In this document: in pieces, positions 61,897 through 64,000 of the stretch
Layout of the letters: every line of letters begins with the position of its first letter
How positions within the stretch are numbered: position 1 is the first letter of the stretch
Assembly (NCBI GenBank): GCA_036925085.1
Contig: JAUPFP010000032.1
Location: 1,181,001-1,245,000, forward strand
Origin: Brachycybe producta
Taxonomy: Eukaryota; Arthropoda; Diplopoda; Playtdesmida; Andrognathidae
Reading direction: 5' to 3'
Length of the DNA stretch: 64,000 bases
Notes under the pieces: generated by a model
The model's database searches: none
What the model was told of the DNA's origin: nothing
What the model saw: the letters and a program-made list of their open reading frames with translations, nothing else
Program-made: the position numbers and the translations under genes

Positions 61897-63110
61897 CCCC
61901 CCCCTCCCCGAAGGTTTAAGGGCTAAATGTGATGCATACAATGGAAAGTTCTTTAGGCGGTGTGGTGCGGCGTGCATGCTGTAGTGGGTGCATGATTAGC
62001 TTTATTCTGAAGAAATAATTTTGGACCCCTCCCATAAAAAAAATCCTGGCTACGCCACTGGTTCAGGTTGCGGTTTTTTCAAGCGAACGTTTTTCGGGGA
62101 AAACGCTACGAAAAAATTCAAAGTGGTTTAGAAACTAGACTAGTTGGTGGTAGTTTTTTCGATGATGATGATATCTTTCAAAATAAACTTTTTAGGACAA
62201 GTTTGAAAAAGGCCGAAACCCTTGAACCCTTTGTAATTTGTCTTAATATATACTTACGATAATCAGAAGACATCGATTTTGAAACCACGATCCACAACAT
62301 CCGAAAAAAGCTACCACGAATGTGATAACGCCAGAAATGATACACAAACTGTCGGCACTCAGGCTACTGTAGCCCGGTAACATCGTAGCGTAACCACCGT
62401 AAGCTAACCGTAACCAGACTCCGACTCCGAGAATTCCGCATCCGATGAGCTGTTTTTTTTTTTTTAAAAAAAACCCAATTTAAGCGTGGATCTATAGATA
62501 TTTATTTTGTTTTTGTCTCCACCGGATGGCGCCACTGCAGTGGCTAATGCTATGCTCCATAGACGTGTTTTTTTTTCCCGCGTCAAATTTGGACGCAAAA
62601 AACGTCACGCGAACGTTTTTTTGAAACGACATCACGAAAAAACTCAAATTGTTTTCAAAACTAGAATGGTAAAAGATGATGCTAAAAGTATTTTCGTGAC
62701 ATTATCTTAAAAAATAAACATTTTATAGCTCAGTTTGAAAATTGATCCGTTTTTTGAATTTTTTTCATTGAAAAACTTTCAAAAAAATTTCATGAAAAAC
62801 TGTTTTCGGCCATTTTTCAAACTTGTCATAAAAAGTTTACTTTGAAAGATATCATCACGAAAAAACTTTTAGCATTATCATCAACTATTCTAGTTTCTAA
62901 AACACTTTGAATTTTTTCGTAATGTTTCTTCTGAAAAACAGTTCACTTAAAGAGAAAATCTAAATTTTCTCGAAACCTGAGCAGATTGGAGGGAAAAGAG
63001 ACAGTTCTCCTATAATACAGCAGTGGCGACTTCCCGAACAAACTTACCCAAACGAGTACGTTTGACGTACACATCGTGTAGCGGATGCACGTGTAACCGC
63101 TGCGGCCCAT
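59661..63110 (-). CDS. Tetraspanin B (Tsp5D-like), five exons, 3' exon missing
   Basis: Minus-strand exons: 63110-63048, 62449-62258, 61151-60972, 60195-60043 and 59744-59661 (21, 64, 60, 51 and 28 codons; all introns phase 0 with GT-AG ends). Start MGRSGYTCIRYTMCTSN is TM1; CGILGVGVWLRLAYGGYATM the small loop; AFFGCCGSW plus NRCLLII the TM2/TM3 boundary with the CCG signature; VALIFAMEVTAGTLAFVY TM3. The large extracellular loop has LDCCGVSSPNDW and VPDSCC, four of the hallmark cysteines, then DCG and GCFDKL; IERLHMAGIIILVFAFVQ begins TM4. GYTCIR and WLRLxYxGYAxxLP resemble insect Tsp5D-type tetraspanins. The final exon (rest of TM4 and cytoplasmic tail, ~10-30 residues) was not found downstream, so a long last intron is likely. 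It is a plasma-membrane scaffold protein; partners cannot be inferred. Repeats fill all introns but spare the splice sites. Confidence 0.88.
59800..59985. repeat. Short GGTGGCTGAATAG-family derivative in intron 4
   Basis: GATGGCGCCACTGCATTGGC, TATGCTCCATAGACG, AATTTGGACGCAAAAAC, then directly the right arm GTCTATGAAGCATAGCATTT, AGTTGCGCCGTCTGGA and AAGCCACCTTAA. An internal-deletion derivative preceded by a C run. Confidence 0.6.
60270..60960. repeat. Dispersed ATTCGAG repeat (copy 2), interrupted
   Basis: Matches 481-811 plus 1473-1595 (GAGATTCGAAAACTCGAATC, CACCAATGGG, GGCGACCCTGAGTGCC, TTAATGAAT then TATAGGATTCTTATATGAAG). Interrupted at 60478-60745 by the TTTGCCCTAAA foldback. Lies in tetraspanin B intron 3. 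Confidence 0.6.
60478..60745. mobile_element. Foldback element with TTTGCCCTAAA arms (short copy)
   Basis: Left ATAGACATTTGCCCTAAAAT plus three more units; core TTTTCATACGGTTTTGTC, GGTGGAGTATGTTAAATAGG, GCCGCAGGCACGC, AAATTTACACTACTGAT; right AAGGGCAAATGGCTT and CGGCAAGTGTCC. Core order is identical to 8660-8770. Only a few array units per arm. Confidence 0.7.
61180..62060. mobile_element. hAT-like non-autonomous element in tetraspanin B intron 2
   Basis: CAGTGGCATAGTCAGGGGG ... CCTGGCTACGCCACTG, flanked by GTTCAAGT (61172-61179) and GTTCAGGT (62061-62068), 7 of 8 identical. The left tip lies 29 bp upstream of exon 3 (acceptor at 61152-61153), close to the branch-point region. The interior has T/C-rich tracts, an (ATT)n run at 61860-61893 and no transposase. 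Related to 42812-44179 by its ends. Confidence 0.75.
62061..63030. repeat. GGTGGCTGAATAG-family copies around tetraspanin exon 2
   Basis: 62068-62230 is an internal fragment (TCAAGCGAACGTTTTTCGGG, AAACTAGACTAGTTGGTGG). 62484-63020 is a fuller copy (TATAGATATTTATTTTG, GATGGCGCCACTGCAGTGGC, CTATGCTCCATAGACG, ACGTCACGCGAACG, then the inverted internal arm). The tetraspanin exon at 62258-62449 lies between them. Confidence 0.55.
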
Positions 63111-63383
63111 TTCGTCCACGCTCTAATAATATTATGAATAAAAAAAAATGTTTCATATGATTGAAAACGGTTTCGAAAACGGTTGCGGAAAAAAAAAATA
63201 ACCAGATTCAGTGTGGAGACTAAAAGAACACTTGTTTCTGTTGAGTGTCACTGATTTTAAGATAAAAAATCCTGAACTGTTGAACGTTTCAAGTGGATTC
63301 ACTTTCACTTCTTTGCGTATAATCGCAAAGATTGCAAAGTTTTGCGTTTTTTTTTTGCTCAGCAATCTTAACTTGTGTCTATG

Positions 63384-63596
63384 ACAGGCAGTTAGAAATC
63401 GGCCAGAACTTCAGTTGGTTCCGCCCTTTGTTATGACGACCCCGGCAACTTCTAATTGGCTGGTTAGGTAGTCTGACGTTGAAAAGGGGCGGAGCATGTG
63501 ACGTCAGACTACATAACCAGCCAATTAGAAGTTGCCGGGGTCGTCATTACAAGGGCGGAACCAACTGAAGTTCTGACCGATTTCTAACTGCCTGTG
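63384..63596. mobile_element. Palindromic MITE (ACAGGCAGTTAGAAA variant)
   Basis: ACAGGCAGTTAGAAATCGGC ... CCGATTTCTAACTGCCTGT with GGTTCCGCCCTTTGTTATGA, CTTCTAATTGGCTGG, GTGACGTCAGACTACATAACC, CCAATTAGAAGTTGCC and AAGGGCGGAACC. GTGTCTATGA precedes the left end and recurs about 6 bp beyond the right end. It is upstream of tetraspanin B exon 1, with GC, CCAAT and CRE-like motifs. Confidence 0.75.
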
Positions 63597-64000
63597 TTGT
63601 GTGTCTATGAGGTGTCTCAATAGTTTTTAACAACAACAAAAAAAAAGAGTAAAGTTTAAATTTAAAAGGCTCCTTTTCGGATTTGTTGCATCAGTGAAAA
63701 ATATGTGTTGTCTTGTTTCTTTGTAAAAAAAAAAAAAAGTTTGATGTAACACAGAGCTTAGAATCAAATATACATATGGAGTATTAAATTTATTGTACAG
63801 GGTGATTGTTTTAAAATGTACAATTTAAAAACTGCATTTTAAATACTAGGGGGGGGGGGGAGGAAGAGGAAATCAAAAAGTTCGTCGTCTAGTCTAGAAG
63901 GCATTTTTTTTTCTATTGGCTTGTAAATTGGAATGGGAAGTGATATAAAAACTAGACAGTTAACTGAAGTTCTCCCCGATTTCTAAATGCCTGTTAATTG
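63597..64000. other. Right edge; partial MITE end
   Basis: No gene. A G run at 63850-63859. 63955-63996 carries AACTGAAGTTCTCCCCGATT and TCTAAATGCCTGT, the right tip of another MITE copy preceded by CTAGACAGTT, a short left tip: almost fully deleted between its ends. Confidence 0.45.

Overview
The window is AT-rich metazoan genomic DNA, probably from an invertebrate; I cannot name the species. The evidence is spliced tetraspanin genes with GT-AG introns, a eukaryotic mitochondrial valyl-tRNA synthetase, a LINE reverse-transcriptase fragment, TTAA-, TA- and 8-bp-TSD inverted-repeat transposons, and an integrated Polinton/Maverick (adintovirus-like) element. Most of the window is nested repeat DNA. 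Only three host genes can be supported.

Host genes. (1) Two exons (1866-1925 and 4596-4730, minus strand) of a tetraspanin whose first and later exons were not found. (2) A second, Tsp5D-like tetraspanin on the minus strand, with five exons from 63110 down to 59661, nearly complete but lacking the last C-terminal exon. (3) An intronless 1,017-codon mitochondrial-type valyl-tRNA synthetase on the plus strand (47209-50262).

Main discovery. Positions 30494-42148 (11,655 bp) are one Polinton/adintovirus-type element with ~310-bp terminal inverted repeats, AG...CT termini and a perfect 6-bp target duplication (CATGTG). It carries a packaging ATPase, a chromodomain integrase, a penton-like minor capsid protein with a long coiled-coil insert, a basic core protein, a double-jelly-roll major capsid protein and an adenain-type protease. 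It also carries a dUTPase fragment, a RING protein with a 60-bp intron, a Bcl-2-like protein and several unassigned ORFs. No DNA polymerase B, the usual Polinton hallmark, is present. The virion and integration genes form a same-strand train with four ATGA stop/start overlaps. Most of these genes carry one or two lesions (stop or frameshift), so this copy is defective. The RING gene and several small ORFs are intact. Decayed sequence from a related element, including a second copy of its spliced acidic-protein gene, lies at about 24.2-30.1 kb.

Repeats. (a) An 8-bp-TSD palindromic MITE of ~140-215 bp with GC-box, CCAAT-box and CRE-like motifs, in about a dozen copies. (b) Foldback elements whose arms are tandem arrays (TTTGCCCTAAA-type units; TCGAGATTAAA-type units). 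(c) Two TTAA-ended palindromic families (one beginning GAGGCTACATCGC, one beginning GGTGGCTGAATAG). (d) A foldback family with ACTAGTGGGGTAACCC ends. (e) Two hAT-like elements with CAGTGGCGTAGC-type ends and 8-bp TSDs. (f) A mariner-ended deletion derivative. Several are nested, so the relative order of insertion can be read. Layout: 0-24 kb tetraspanin A exons and nested repeats; 24-30 kb decayed Polinton-related repeats; 30.5-42.1 kb the Polinton; 42-47 kb repeats; 47-50 kb valyl-tRNA synthetase; 50-59 kb repeats; 59.6-63.1 kb tetraspanin B with repeat-filled introns.
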